Assembly (NCBI GenBank): GCA_013400975.1 | Contig: WBMZ01011568.1 | Span: 26,930-90,929, forward strand | Direction of reading: 5' to 3' | Length of the DNA stretch: 64,000 nt | From: Atrichornis clamosus | Lineage: Eukaryota; Chordata; Aves; Passeriformes; Menuridae | Part shown: one piece after another, positions 39,335-52,001 of the stretch | Layout: each line of letters opens with the position of its first letter | Numbering within the stretch: the first letter of the stretch is position 1 | Made by a program: the position numbers and the translations under genes | Notes under the pieces: generated by a model | What the model was told of the DNA's origin: nothing | Database searches by the model: none | Seen by the model: only the letters and a program-made list of their open reading frames with translations

Positions 39335-39550
39335 TCTCTTTTAAGAAACCTGGAGATAAGTAGAAAGAGCACCAAAAAGACCTAAATATCTCTTTTAAGA
39401 AATCTGGAGATAAGTAGAAAGAGCACCAAAAAGACCTAAATATCTCTTTTAAGAAATCTGGAGATAAGTAGAAAGAGCACCAAAAAGACCTAAATATCTC
39501 TTTTAAGAAATCTGGAGATAAGTAGAAAGAGCACCAGAAAGACCTAAATA
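39335..39550 (+). repeat. 54-bp minisatellite, exactly four copies
   Basis: Units start at 39335, 39389, 39443 and 39497 (tctcttttaagaaa..tgga) and end ctaaata at 39550. Unit 1 has acc where the others have atc, and unit 4 has cagaaa where the others have caaaaa; otherwise the copies are essentially identical. Such low divergence implies recent expansion. Each unit is 54 nt, divisible by three, but no long open frame crosses the array. Confidence 0.97.
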
Positions 39551-42500
39551 ATCATCCACAGTGGATGAAATAGTGATTTCAGGGTGTGTAATGGGTTCAG
39601 AGTCGCTGTTCTGATCTCTGGGTGTCAGAGCCTGTTCTGAAAACCTGCTCCAAAAGCTTGGCAACAAACAGCCTTTCTTCAAAACAGAGGGGTTCTCTGA
39701 GCTGTGGCTCAATTGCACAAGGTGAGCTGTGGCAAGGGGGAATGGCACGTCCTGTCCTGCCAGTCTTTGGCTGGTTTGTCAAAGATGCTGCTTCCTTTTA
39801 GACTGTCTAGTCTGAGAAAATAGGTAACTGAGCATTAATTCACCCAGATGTTTGAAGACCACCTTTTTGTCATTGTTAATACAGACCTGACTTCAATAGT
39901 CCTCAAATGGGGAAAAATACCTGTGTCCTAAAAAAATCTTTCAAGATTTCTACTGCCTGCTTTTAAGAAACTACTTCATCTGCTCATGAGAAATATTTTT
40001 CTCAAACTTTTCTCAAATTTAAAATATGAACAAGCTGCAAAAAACAAATCAAAATAAGTAAGTGTCAAGAGTAAAGAATTCCATCCAATTTGCTTTTAGT
40101 AACACTCTTAAATACTTCTGCAATTAAAGTTTAAGTACAAAAACATTTTCAAGGTCTGTGATGTAGGAATTATCAGATTTCTTCCCACACACGTGCTTTT
40201 TCTTTCTAATAAAGCAACCAACACATCCTGTTGTATCAAATAAGGTTAAGGGTTTAGTTGGAATGCACAGAAAATGAGGGAAGGGACTGTGACCTTCTCT
40301 GTTTTTATTCTTAAATCCTCTGCTCTGAGTATATCCTTTTGTCAGATTAATTCAGTCTTTGAATTCAGTGTTGACCTCAGGGCGTCTAAGGCATGTCAGC
40401 ATGGATGCTCACATTCAGAAAGACACTCAAGCCCCCCAAAAAACCTACCTGAAACATAACATTTATTTTTACAATTATTTGCTCATTCAGAACTATGAGA
40501 GGAGAAACATAACAAATCTGTATTGCTCAAAACATTGTACAAGGCAAGCTGCAGACTGTGTGTTTGTCTCCTTTCGAAAATAAGTGTATGGGGTTTAACA
40601 CTCAATTACCACTCATCTGTACAGAAATTTTTAACAAATGGTTACAGTGAATACAAGCTGATACATATTGTGATACCCTTAAGGAAATAGAAATGGCAAA
40701 AAATTCGTAAAAGCAGGGACTAAATCTATCATTAACTGATTGCAAATCAGGATCTCATGTAACTTGCAACAAAACAATTTGGGGCAAAGATTTGTCAAAA
40801 ATACAGCTGTGTAAAGCACGGAACCAAAACCAAAATACATCGGGTTTTTTGTGCCCAGAGTGCTCACTCATCCCTAACTCCCTGGTCTCTTTTAAAGAAA
40901 AATGAGTTAGCTATGAAGGCAAAAGACACCAACAGAAGATAAAGAGGTTACTGTAACTACCTTAACTACACCTACAGTAATTTCTGTCATTTACCTGTAG
41001 CATTACTTGCATACAACTGATGAGCCCGTCTGTCTCCAAGCCAGCAACACCTCCAATCTAGTGAGCAGACATTTGTCCAAACCTTCCCCAGGGCTGAAGA
41101 CCTGCCTTTTTCCTGCTCTTATCAACTAACTACTATTGCCACTGAGTCCTCAGCCGAGGCAGTGGTAAGTTAGACCTTGCCCTGCTCAGAGCTTTTCACC
41201 GGAACAAAAAAAAAGTCCTCTCTAGCAGACTAACATCTACTGGCAGCCTTGATGAGCACAGAAGCACCTCTAGGGCAACGTGAATGCAATCAGCATTTAG
41301 TGGCCCTGAAACCAGAAAAGTCCTGTCTTGGCTCTGTTCCTCACTAGGCTGCCGCAGCCCCCACCTGCAGCTTTCCTGCCTATAGGGAACCCCACTGCTT
41401 GGGCACATGCTACGGCCAGGGCCTGGCTTGGCTTTCCCCTCCCCTGGCTGGTTGCAAGGATGTGAAGTCTGGGGGAATGTTCCTGCACGTGGGCTGGGGC
41501 CACTGTAGCAGAGGAGATGTCCGTGTCAGGTGTGTGAGTTTCTGCTTTTGAATGGGGACTCGAGGTGTTCCGGGGAGGGGGATGGCGATGGGACATCATC
41601 CTGGTGTAGTGACAGCCACTGCCACTGCCCAGCCCCAGAGACACTGCTGCTAACAGGGCTACAGTGCTACTTTGGAGATGGGTAAGGGCATCCCAGTCTT
41701 GAGTCTGGACTGAGAACTTGAATACAGATTGGGTATCTGCCCCTTGAAGCAAGGGTCCAGACTTCAGTGATGCAGCCTGACAGTAACTGTAGCACTGCTG
41801 AAGTAAGGATTTTCAATTTACCAAAAATAGTGTAATTCAAATACCTGTTTCAAAGTGGTTATTTATTAGAAGAGAGCAGATCCACGTGGATCTTTCAGAT
41901 AGATGGAAAGAATGATTGCAAGAGATTTCTCATTTCACGCCATAAATCTAGGTACACATGACTAGGAGCTCTGAATAATTTGCCATCAGTGTCAAGCCCA
42001 GTGAATTGTACCTGCTGGTTTTCTGGGAGGCACTGTCATACGGAGCACATGCTACAAATGAGATGAACTACAGCACAGACAGAATGAATTCTTCTTCCAG
42101 TTATGTCAGAAACAGTTTTATTTATCAGTTGAGGACTACCCACAAGAATACCCCGAACCCTCATACAGACCTTAGCCTGGATACTTGCACTGGATTTAGC
42201 ATATTTTCACAGTACAAAAATTAAGGGTATCTTTTACAGTTCCAGCCTAAATCTGTCTGTTGTCAAGTGGTGTGTCCTGTGCCCCACTGACCTGTGAAAA
42301 CTCAGCCCACTTCGTGAAGATCTCCATGCTATCTGCAATTGCATCTGCAATTTCTAGGCATTTTGTTCAGATATTCAAACCAGGTTGTGTTTCTGGAACA
42401 AATTTCCTTTAAGTTGCTGTTAGATACAACACTGAATACAGGCAACCTTCCAAGCAAAACATTACCCACAGGAGTACAGCACTGAGCAACAGAAATGCTA

Positions 42501-45057
42501 CAACAGCAAAATAGCCTCCACACATCCCAGCCACTCGTAAAGCTTGGCATGTCCTGGGGACAGGTCAGGTCCCACAGGCTCCTGCTTCTGCGAGGGCCAG
42601 GCTGCAGCAGGACCCTCAGTCATGCCAGCTCCTGAACTTCAGCAAGGGTCCCTCTCACAGAGCCAGCCCGGCCTGTTTCATCAGTGTTTCCATGTGCTCT
42701 CCAACCTGTTTCTTATCAAAGTACATTGTACCCAACCTGGAAAGAAACACAACTTCAAAGACTTTGATACCTGCATTGTGATTTAAATATGCCTACAGAG
42801 CTGGCCAAATTCAGGGATTATCAATTCTGAAATATATTTTATCAGTAGCACACCAATAATACTGTAGGTATTTATTATCTTATATGCAGGGTAGGAAACA
42901 CAATGCTTTGTGTTCTGGCCTCTGGAAACCAAATGCTAGGAAGACTGGAAGAAAGCAGATCTTTTCCATATAGTTGGCTTTGGGAGCAATTGAAAAGATA
43001 AAAGAGGTATTCCCTCTTCTCCCAAGATATAAGTGAATTCTCAAATGCATGTGGAAACACATAACCTGAAAGAAGTTTTCAAGGACATCAATATTTCAAG
43101 AGCAAGTACCAAGAGGTGTGAAATGCTGCAAGAGCACTGTCATGGGAACAGGTCATCTCTAGGTATGAAAATGTCACTGCCCTTTCTCCTAAGGTTGCAC
43201 AGGTCCAAACAGGACAAATCACCTTTGGGTATGCACATATCTAAGCTTTCAGATGTATGTGGTGTTTCTGTGGTGCTTCACAGATGAGTGTGAGAGGGAA
43301 GTCTACCAACAACAAACCAACAATTGAAACCCCAGTCACACACGGAAACATGAGAGAGCAGAAGTAAAGGTGCACATCAAGGGTGGAGATGTGGGAACGG
43401 TGGATTTTCAGCCTCATGGCTGACCATGAAAGCAGGATGAAAGGCAGAAAGGACAAAACTAGAGGGAAAAAAAACACCTAGGGCAGATCAAAACAAAGTA
43501 CTTGCAGCTTCCCAGCCAAGACAGATGTTACTGCACACCTCTAGCAAGGCCAAAAGGTGGGGAAAAGCTTGACCACCGTGGGACAAGGGCTTCAGGAGGT
43601 TGAAACAGCTGAGGATAACAACTGCTGCCTCAGACAGGATCACAGAGTTTGTATCTCTTAGGAGTCTTGCAGTATTGGACACTATTTTCCAAGGATTGAT
43701 CAGTGGTGATTGAAATGTATTACATTGTCTGGCACACATGGGAAAAATATCCTCAAAGGTTTTAGCACAAATCAAGTCTGCATTAAAGTTACTGATATGG
43801 CAATAGTTTGAAGCAAAGGTTTAAACAAATCTAGGTACGTGTTCAAGAAGAAATGAAATATAGAGCATTTTCAGGCATAAAGGCATCTTAAGCAATTTGT
43901 CTTATCTACTCGGTATAAAGCACACGTTTTTATTCTCCTTTCCTAATAAAACCAACAAATGTACTTCACCTTCAACGAACAGTGTATTTTACAGTATATA
44001 CTAAATCTTTTTACTTTTTTGACCTTCTGAGTAGAGTATGAGGCTTTTATTTGAGTTTGATGTAAAGCACCTCCAACTCTTTATTCAAGACACCTGCATT
44101 TAATCTGTGAGTATTCTCAGAAGTTTTTTTATACTCTACAAGAGAAGGCTGCAATCATGCAACTCAGATGTGATGACTAGTCTAAATCACCCACCAGGTC
44201 AAACTTGCTTTGAAAGCTCAGATCTATCATATGGACTTCTGAACTGAATACAATGTATGATTTAAAACAATGAAGCAAGTCAGGAAAAACTAACTGTGAC
44301 CAGAAAACTATGTCAACATTTCACATGCACAGAGCTCCTGAAGACACTTAGTATATGTCTACATTATTGGCTGCAATATAATAGAAAAATACCCAGAGGA
44401 GAATTAAAGGTACCATTAGCAGTCAAGTGTTGATAACGTGGAGCTCAGAGAAGGCCCATTTATCTAATGAGAAGCAGTTCCCAATACAAACATAGTTAAG
44501 AGGTAATGATGAAAACTGAGGTTAGCATGCCAAAATCCACAAATACATCCAGAGATTTCCCAATATAAGTTGGCATTTAATTAACCCAATTACCCAATTT
44601 AATGTTCCAGCTGAGCAAAATACTTTAGCATATTCAGGATACCCTAATGTTACTGAAGTTTACAAAAGTTGGTGGCTGGGAAGTGCTTTAAAGAAGAGAC
44701 AGAAATGAAGCCAAATGTGATCGACATAATTTTTAGTTGAACAAATTTTCAAATGCAGCTGGTTGAAAACCCAATAATTTCTTTCTGAAAGTTCTGATGA
44801 AAACTAGTTTAAATACTTACACATGAAATTACCTAAAGAGTGGAGATTGCTTTTTCCTTCTTCCACTTTTCTTCCCTTCTATCTCCATTCCCTCTAGCTT
44901 CACTTTTTTATTTCCCTTTCTTTCCTCTATGTTTCCAGTGGAAAAATGCCAAAGGGGAAAACTGGAGACACTGATTTTATGAGAAGAGTGCAGGAACTTT
45001 TAAAAATTCTTTTTCCACTGTTGTTCTTTTAGAGAAAATGCTATTTAACCAAGGAGA
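39551..45057. other. Intergenic DNA, nothing recognised
   Basis: Short ORFs only. GC-richer patches at 41.3-41.7 and 42.5-42.7 kb lack any recognisable protein or repeat. Confidence 0.55.
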
Positions 45058-45106
45058 TTATATATATATATATATATACACACATGTATATATGTATCTA
45101 TATAAA
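45058..45106 (+). repeat. (TA)n-rich microsatellite
   Basis: Long TA run followed by imperfect cacatgtata units. Confidence 0.95.
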
Positions 45107-48100
45107 CATGACAGTCTCGTACTTCAAGGTTCTGCTAAAGCCAGACATAACACCCTTCTCATGAAGAAACTACATCCAGCCTTTTAGGCTACTTTCAAGA
45201 GATGCCATTTACCTGGATTGCACTAGGCTGTCTGGAGAGCAGCTCATTTCCCTTTGAAGAGCCAATGAACAAAAGATGCAATCCTGCAGGTCACAACGTG
45301 CCTGCAGAGCTCCGGGGAAGGGCTGTAGGAAGCTGTGCAAACTGCAGCTGGCCAAGAAACTCTGTCTTAGCAATAGCAATTCTATTATTTCATGCAAATG
45401 AGTTTCTTGGATCCCTCTTTTGCAGTGATTCGGCTTTTGTACATCCAGAGCTGGACAGTGAAAGACAGATGTAGAGACAGGGATGCTGAAGCCCAGCTTA
45501 TGGGCAACTCAGCTATTTTGAGGCCCACTCACTACCTATTTCTGTCAGGCAGCACAGCCAGAGCAGCACAGGCACTGCCACAAACACAGTCACTATCTTC
45601 TGAGCCTTCCTGTCAGGCAACCCCTCCAAGCAGAGGAAGGGGCACCAGGCTTGGTCACACGTGAGCTCCCAAATCTGCACGTGTGGATGTTGTTCAAGGG
45701 AATGTCAGACCCCTGAAGAGAAACATAAGGTGACACTGAGAGAGCCATCATGGGAAGCAGGCAAACATCAAGATGGTTTGGGCTGTTAGGGAAAGGGCAT
45801 AAACTGCAAGCTGCTGAAGCCCAGAAGACAAGGGGCAGTTTTGATCCAGCCTAGAGAAGGATGGTTCTGTTTTCAACAGCATTTAACAAATACTTATTTT
45901 CTCCTTCCTCTGAATTTTAACCTTAGCTAATTTGGGCTATGTTAATGATGTCTGTAATCCCTTTCGCATAGGAATTATTTATTTGAGTGCTTCAAATCAG
46001 TACAAATGCAATTGGTGAAATAATCACATAAAATTTCTTTTTTGCTTTTAATGGAAAAGGCTGAAATAAATGTTTGGAGGAATGTCTTTCAAAATTACTT
46101 ATAAATGCAGGTCATTTGACAGTACCTGTCTTTCATTCACATCCAATTAAAAAAAACACCTCCAAAAAGAAGAAACATGTATAATTTAAAACAAGTTAAG
46201 TTTCTACTGAGAATACATGAGTTTTAACCTGGCCAGTCCCTGATAGAAACATAGCTGTGCTACTGCAACAGCCTGATCCCCCCACAACGCCATACAAGCT
46301 TTCACACACAACAGAGAGCCTATGAAGGCAGGACCAGGGCAGGACAAATTTCTTTCTCCTCTGAATTACTAGGGTGCTAGCCATGACCAGGATAAACTGT
46401 ATTATCTATTGACAATTTTCATCTTTTCAGATCTACTGTTAAAACCATGGGAACAGAAGGCAGGCAGACAAGATGATCTCTAGAAATGTGCACTATTACT
46501 GTTCCTGTTTAGTGCCACTTCAGCAAGCACAAGTGACTAATTCAGATAACATCTGTTAAATACTGACCCCAAAGGAGTCACTGGTAAAAAACCCAAGAGC
46601 CACCACTAGTCTCCCTCAGAATAGAACAAGAACACCAATGAAGCCTTACCATTTTATTTATTTCAGTAAAGTTCTCTTAAAACATATTACAATATAATAT
46701 TAACAAAGGCAAGTGTCTAAACAGTATTTTTAAAACAAGGTAATATTTCAAAGTAGAAATTTTCATTAAAAGCACCACTTGAAACTAGTGTAGTTTTCAC
46801 AGTGTACTGCAATCTGCAGGGACCACAGAACAGAGGAACATCCATGATATTAAAATAGAGTCAACATATTCTGCCCAGTTCTGACTTCACAGAAAGCATA
46901 AAAAATTTGCATAGGTAATAAATATTTCAGGTGAAAGCCTTGAACTTGCAAAATGTTTCCCAATACAAAACAATGCAGGTTTTAGTAAGTCATATCCTTT
47001 TTTTTCTCTTGTATGAGCAGCACTACACAACCTACATTATTTTCCTCCTGTAATGGTCAAGCTTTCTATAACATGTTGCCCATTATCTGCATAATGCAGT
47101 GAAATACACCTGCTTTCCTGGATGTAATAACTTAAGCTCTTTCTGTACAGCTATATTCTACCAGCCTCATACTTACTCTGTTACTTTATGAATACTTCCT
47201 TTGGAAACACTCTCTGGCAGAAAGGATTGGAGAGAGAGTCTCCAGCTCTTTTAACCATATCCATGAATGTGATACCAAAAGATGCAAAAGAAAAGTTTTT
47301 AAATGAATTCCGTATTTCACAGTATTATATTGTGCTACTAATAGAAGAAACCACATGGGAAAAAAAATAATTAAAAAGTTCAAAAGTTGTAAATATAATT
47401 AATAAGATACCTGTCGATAAAACATGCAATTTATTACAGAAAAAAATTGGATAAGTGCCATAAAATTAGCATTCATTGTGCATCAATTCTTTTTGAACTT
47501 TATCTTATTCAGGATCATAGAGTACCACTTAATGTTGCATGGTATGAGGCAACATATATAATTTTCATTGTTGCAAAGGCTATATACTATGCCATTAATT
47601 AGGCAAACATAAATCCATACTGTCAGTGAGTCAGTGAGTGCCCTGAACTACAGATTCAGGCTTTCTTTTCTGGAAGGGAGAGATGCAAAAGAGGCTCAAA
47701 TGATCAGCCTTTTTTCTTGCTTGAAATAAGGCTAAGCTTGCTGTAAATTGCAATTAATAATGCATATTGGATAAGACTCTTTTTTCATCACTGAGTGCCT
47801 TATCACAGATGATGAGTAAAACATTATGAGGTGCATTATCACTACCAGATGGATGCAAAATACTGTGTTTCTGCCACTATGCACCTAAAAAGTTACTGTG
47901 AATTTAAGGGAAGTACTGGGCACTCCCCACAGGATCCTCTGAGAAGATTTACTGTATTGAAGAATTTTACTCTGGAACCTCTCATAGCTGAAATGATGTT
48001 TACTTGTACCTTCCTGGTAGTTTCTGTGTCCTTTAATAATGGTGCACTTAAATGCAAGTACCACCAACGTGCACAGCACAGGGCTGGAGCATCATTCTCT

Positions 48101-50103
48101 TCCCTGTTTAAGAAATTCCACTGATCTCACAATCTCACTCAAATAAAGCATACCCATACAAATCATGCCATTGGATTTGCTATATGCTATATATAGGCAA
48201 ATGTTTGCTATGTTCAAGTAACATCTGCACTTGGCTGAAGATGTACCAGATTATTTCTAACACCAGATTCTGTTATCTGCTACACAGGTTTAAATCTAGA
48301 ATGACTCTTAAGTTGTCATACTGGGGAGTGACAGCCTTCAACAGAACTGCATAGCTCAAAACAGCAAAGGAAAATAAGGGGTCCTGCTCGTGACTTTCTT
48401 AACTTCTTCTAAGACAAAAAAACATAAGCACTTTAATTTCTAGCTTTCTCTAACATTGCCTTCCCCTGAACTCTTACCATAGAAACACCAAGGTCTGCTC
48501 TCTGCAGAGCTTCTCTTACATCACATGCATCCTTCTACAGAAAGCAGGCAGATATGTCAGAAAAACTTTAACTCCTGTCCCATTCATCTTTGTTCAGTCT
48601 CAGTAGACTCTAAGAGTGAAGCACACAATAAAACTGCTCTGCTTGCAGGTAATGGAGCTCTTCTGTACACAATAGATGCACATGCTTTCATTCCTGAAGT
48701 CTTTCTCTACCACTACAAAATGTCTTCTGTAGTGACAACAGTATTTTGCAAATGTTGAACCCCTTCAATAGTAACTTTAATTCATCCTTCCTTATGACCT
48801 TGCAAGAATGAATGAGACCCTGGCTACACACAGGCACTAAGACCTCTGTCACAGACACACTTTGGGGACACCAGGATTACTGGTTTGTGTACTTATGCTG
48901 GCTGCAGCACAGTGCCCAGTGAGGTGTCTTGCGATAGACTGCTTAGATTTCACAGCTGAAAGAAAAACTACTGTTCTCTATTTGGAGCAGGAGAGCAGTT
49001 TGTCCAAAGCCTGAATCCTTGAGTATATTCTTGAAGAAAAAGATGATAATGGAAAGACAATGTCAGGTGTTAAGGACACAGTTATAACATTACAAGTGAA
49101 AACAATGACCAGATAGAAGTCTTAGACTTGGGTTCATTCTTTTACAGAAAATTACAGGAGGAGACTATACAGCAAAAACAGTGTAACAAACCCCAAAGAA
49201 CACAGCAGTGTACATATATTTTAGATATACATACTCAGGCAGACACATTAAAGTTATATTGTGCATAATATTCCTTTTCAATAGGGCTGATTTAAGGCAG
49301 CCTGCAAGTGCATTGCTAGAGTCCCTCTTGTATAATCACACATGCAACACAAACATCTATCCTTTTGTAGGAATGCTGAGAGAAAGCTGGAAAGAGATGT
49401 GACAAGGCACGTCATTTACTCCTAACAAAAGAAATGAGAAAGCAGAGTGAAGCAGAATTTGTAAAGGAGAAAGGAGAAAATGGGAGAAAATTCTACATAG
49501 ATTAGAAAAAGAAAGAAGAATTTGATGGAAGAGTTGGAAGAAGACAAAAATTAGTGTCAATGAATACCCCATTTCCTTGAATTAACTGACTGATTTAACA
49601 ACAAAAATAAAGCCTTTTTAAAGTAAGTATCTGCTCAGCAAAACAAAGAGATTTGAGAATAATGTTTCTTTTTGGTCAGAAAAATATTTTGCTATTTAAA
49701 AGAAATTGAATTAAAATTTACTCAACTTTCAAAAGTCTCACTTTCAAGACATTCTTTAAGTACTTGTTTCTTTTTGTCTATGTACTCTTCCTTTTTAGAA
49801 TAGACTTCCTTCCTTCTCATCCTGCTACTTTTCACTGGCAAAAATTAAAATGGAGAAAAGCCTTCCTAAATTACTTAAATGCAGATTATTTCCAAATGAA
49901 ATTAGAGCAGTTATTCATTCCACTGTTTTTGTTGTAAAACCAATGTTCTACTTTTTGGCCCAGCCCATTTCCATAATATTCAGAATATATACTCCAGTGT
50001 TGCCATGTTATCACCTCTAGTTTCAGGCATGTTCTCTACATCTATGGAAAGCACAACATTTCGTAAGATGTAGACAAATTAGCCCCAAAGTACATTTAGT
50101 CTT
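45107..50103. other. Intergenic DNA downstream of the minus-strand gene, nothing recognised
   Basis: AT-rich sequence, no exon seen. It may include further 3' UTR of the gene ending at 50482 if a more distal poly(A) site is used. Confidence 0.5.
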
Positions 50104-50109
50104 TTTATT
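50104..50109 (-). terminator. Candidate poly(A) signal AATAAA for the minus-strand gene
   Basis: Plus-strand tttatt reads AATAAA on the minus strand, 373 nt past the stop codon. It would define a 3' UTR of about 390 nt. No other equally close canonical hexamer was noted. Confidence 0.4.
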
Positions 50110-50481
50110 AGCCTATTGCAAGAAAAAAAATGAAAGCAGGTTTCAATTATTTGGCTGTGCTGCTTTCAGCTATTTACCCTCACCTGCAATTTTTTGTGGT
50201 CCAGAAATACTCAATTTTAAGAGACTGCTTCATTAAAAATAAGAGTTTGATCTGAATTAAACATTCCCCTGCCTGTAGATGGTAAGAGAATTAAAATCTT
50301 GGAACACTGAAAGCTCTTTTTTACTTTAAATATTGATCATTCAATTCATATTATAAATATTCCTAAAATGGAGAGCATTTTGGTGGAACCATCACAGTGT
50401 AGTGTCAAAGACATATAGAATCAGAGTAGAAACCAAATGTAATTTAAACCCCAATTCTGTGCTAACTTCACCGCACAGAAA

Positions 50482-52001
50482 TTAAGATGAAATCCATAAA
50501 ATAGATATACTGGTTCCGTGTTCATGAGTGATCTGATTGATCCTTCCACGCACACAGTCAAGAGAAACTGATATCAACGTTCCATTATGTACTTCAAACG
50601 ATGCACGGAGAGACACACTGGTCCATATGCTTCCCTCTGGCATCTGACCTCCAATCTGCTGAGCAACTGCTGTGGGTTGCATGTGATCCATGGTCAACTG
50701 ATTGAGAGTCACTTTGAGCACACTGCATGAATGGATCAGCTTTAAGTTAAATGCAAGGTTGGCAACTCCCTTTTCAGTAAAAATGAAATACTTGTGAGCA
50801 AGTTGTCCAGAAGAAACCAGCTGTATCTGCTTCTCATTGGATGAGACCTGGGTGAAATCCAGTAATTTGTTTCTCACAGCTCCAGTAGGCAGACCTGTAA
50901 CAGAAACTGTGGCTGATATGGCACTAGAAACCGCTGAAGGGATCCAGATGAGGCTAAACATGCTAATTCCAGAGTTATCTCCAAAATACCGAACATTACA
51001 CTGTGCAGGAGAAAGTATCTCAAAGCTAACCAGGTCTCCAGCACCAACCTTTGTGGCCCCAGAAGCAGATATTGATGTGTCTCTGTAATTTACCCCAGAT
51101 TTAAATACATTCATTAATTCTCTGTTGGTACCATTCCTATTGATGTAAGAAATTAAGGAGAAGCCCTCCCGGACACACGTGTGACCCATGGAATACAATG
51201 CTTGGTGAAACACAAATTTGACAACACCAGTTTCAGTGAACTTTATAGCTCTGCCATCATGAGACAAACTTAGCATATAAGGGTCAGAAACAGAAATTAT
51301 TTTAAAGGTGGGTCGATAGTTGGTTTGGTAATGCATTGCTGTTGACATCTGTGCACTGAGTGCCACAGCACCCGTGTCATGGGACAACCAAAACAAACTG
51401 AGGGGGGTATTAAGGTCATAAATATTTAAGTCCTTGCTTTGATTGCAGAATTGGTTGGGGCTCCTCAAATACACGGAAAGTGTTTGGCTGGGCTCCACTT
51501 CAGCAGCACTGCTTAAACTAGTGCTCTGGAAATACTTTCCTTCTGGCTGCTCAATCCGAACTCCACTCAGCTCATAGCCTTCCTCGCTGCCATTAAGCTT
51601 TAAGGAAAGTTGCAAAAAATTCCTGCAGTTGTGCTTCACTGCAAAATTTAGGTCAGTCCACAACAGACCATGCTGCCTGAATACCAGCCTGCTATCTTCA
51701 ACAGACAGGATTTCACAGGGAAGCTTCCCCTTTATCTTCAAGTTCAAGCCAGAGTAGACCTGAGAGATGCCAGACTTTACAGAGGGTAGGATGATGTTTG
51801 CAGCCCAAGACTCTGAGAGCTTGTTTTCAGTGGCTGCTGAACAAACTGTGTCACTGACAGTGGAACAAGGCATGGCCACCATTCCATCTTCACATTTTAA
51901 ACACGCTTGGCATTCCTGCATTTCCTTATTAAAGAAATACTCCTCTCCACACATTCCCAAAGCTGCATCTTTCTCAGCAATTCCAAGGCATCGGAAACCA
52001 C
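50482..52001 (-). CDS. Last coding exon: end of EGF-like half, TNFR module, three C1q/TNF-like repeats, stop
   Basis: The acceptor tatgaacag precedes 52001; the stop TAA is at 50482-50484. The exon enters in phase 1 and encodes 505 residues without interruption. The TNFR module (51841-51951) has Cys spacing C-x12-C-x2-C-x2-C-x8-C-x7-C and ends SDTVC, the family hallmark. The three repeats lie at 51382-51765, 50938-51369 and 50485-50928. Their equivalent first cysteines are exactly 150 residues apart (393, 543, 693). Each has a second Cys 57-60 residues later and a closing strand with Trp (SLFWLS, SLIWIP, SILWIS). Motifs FTETGVV and FTEKGVA align between repeats 2 and 3. One large exon holding all three repeats argues for duplication inside an exon or retro-insertion, not exon shuffling. 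Confidence 0.92.
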
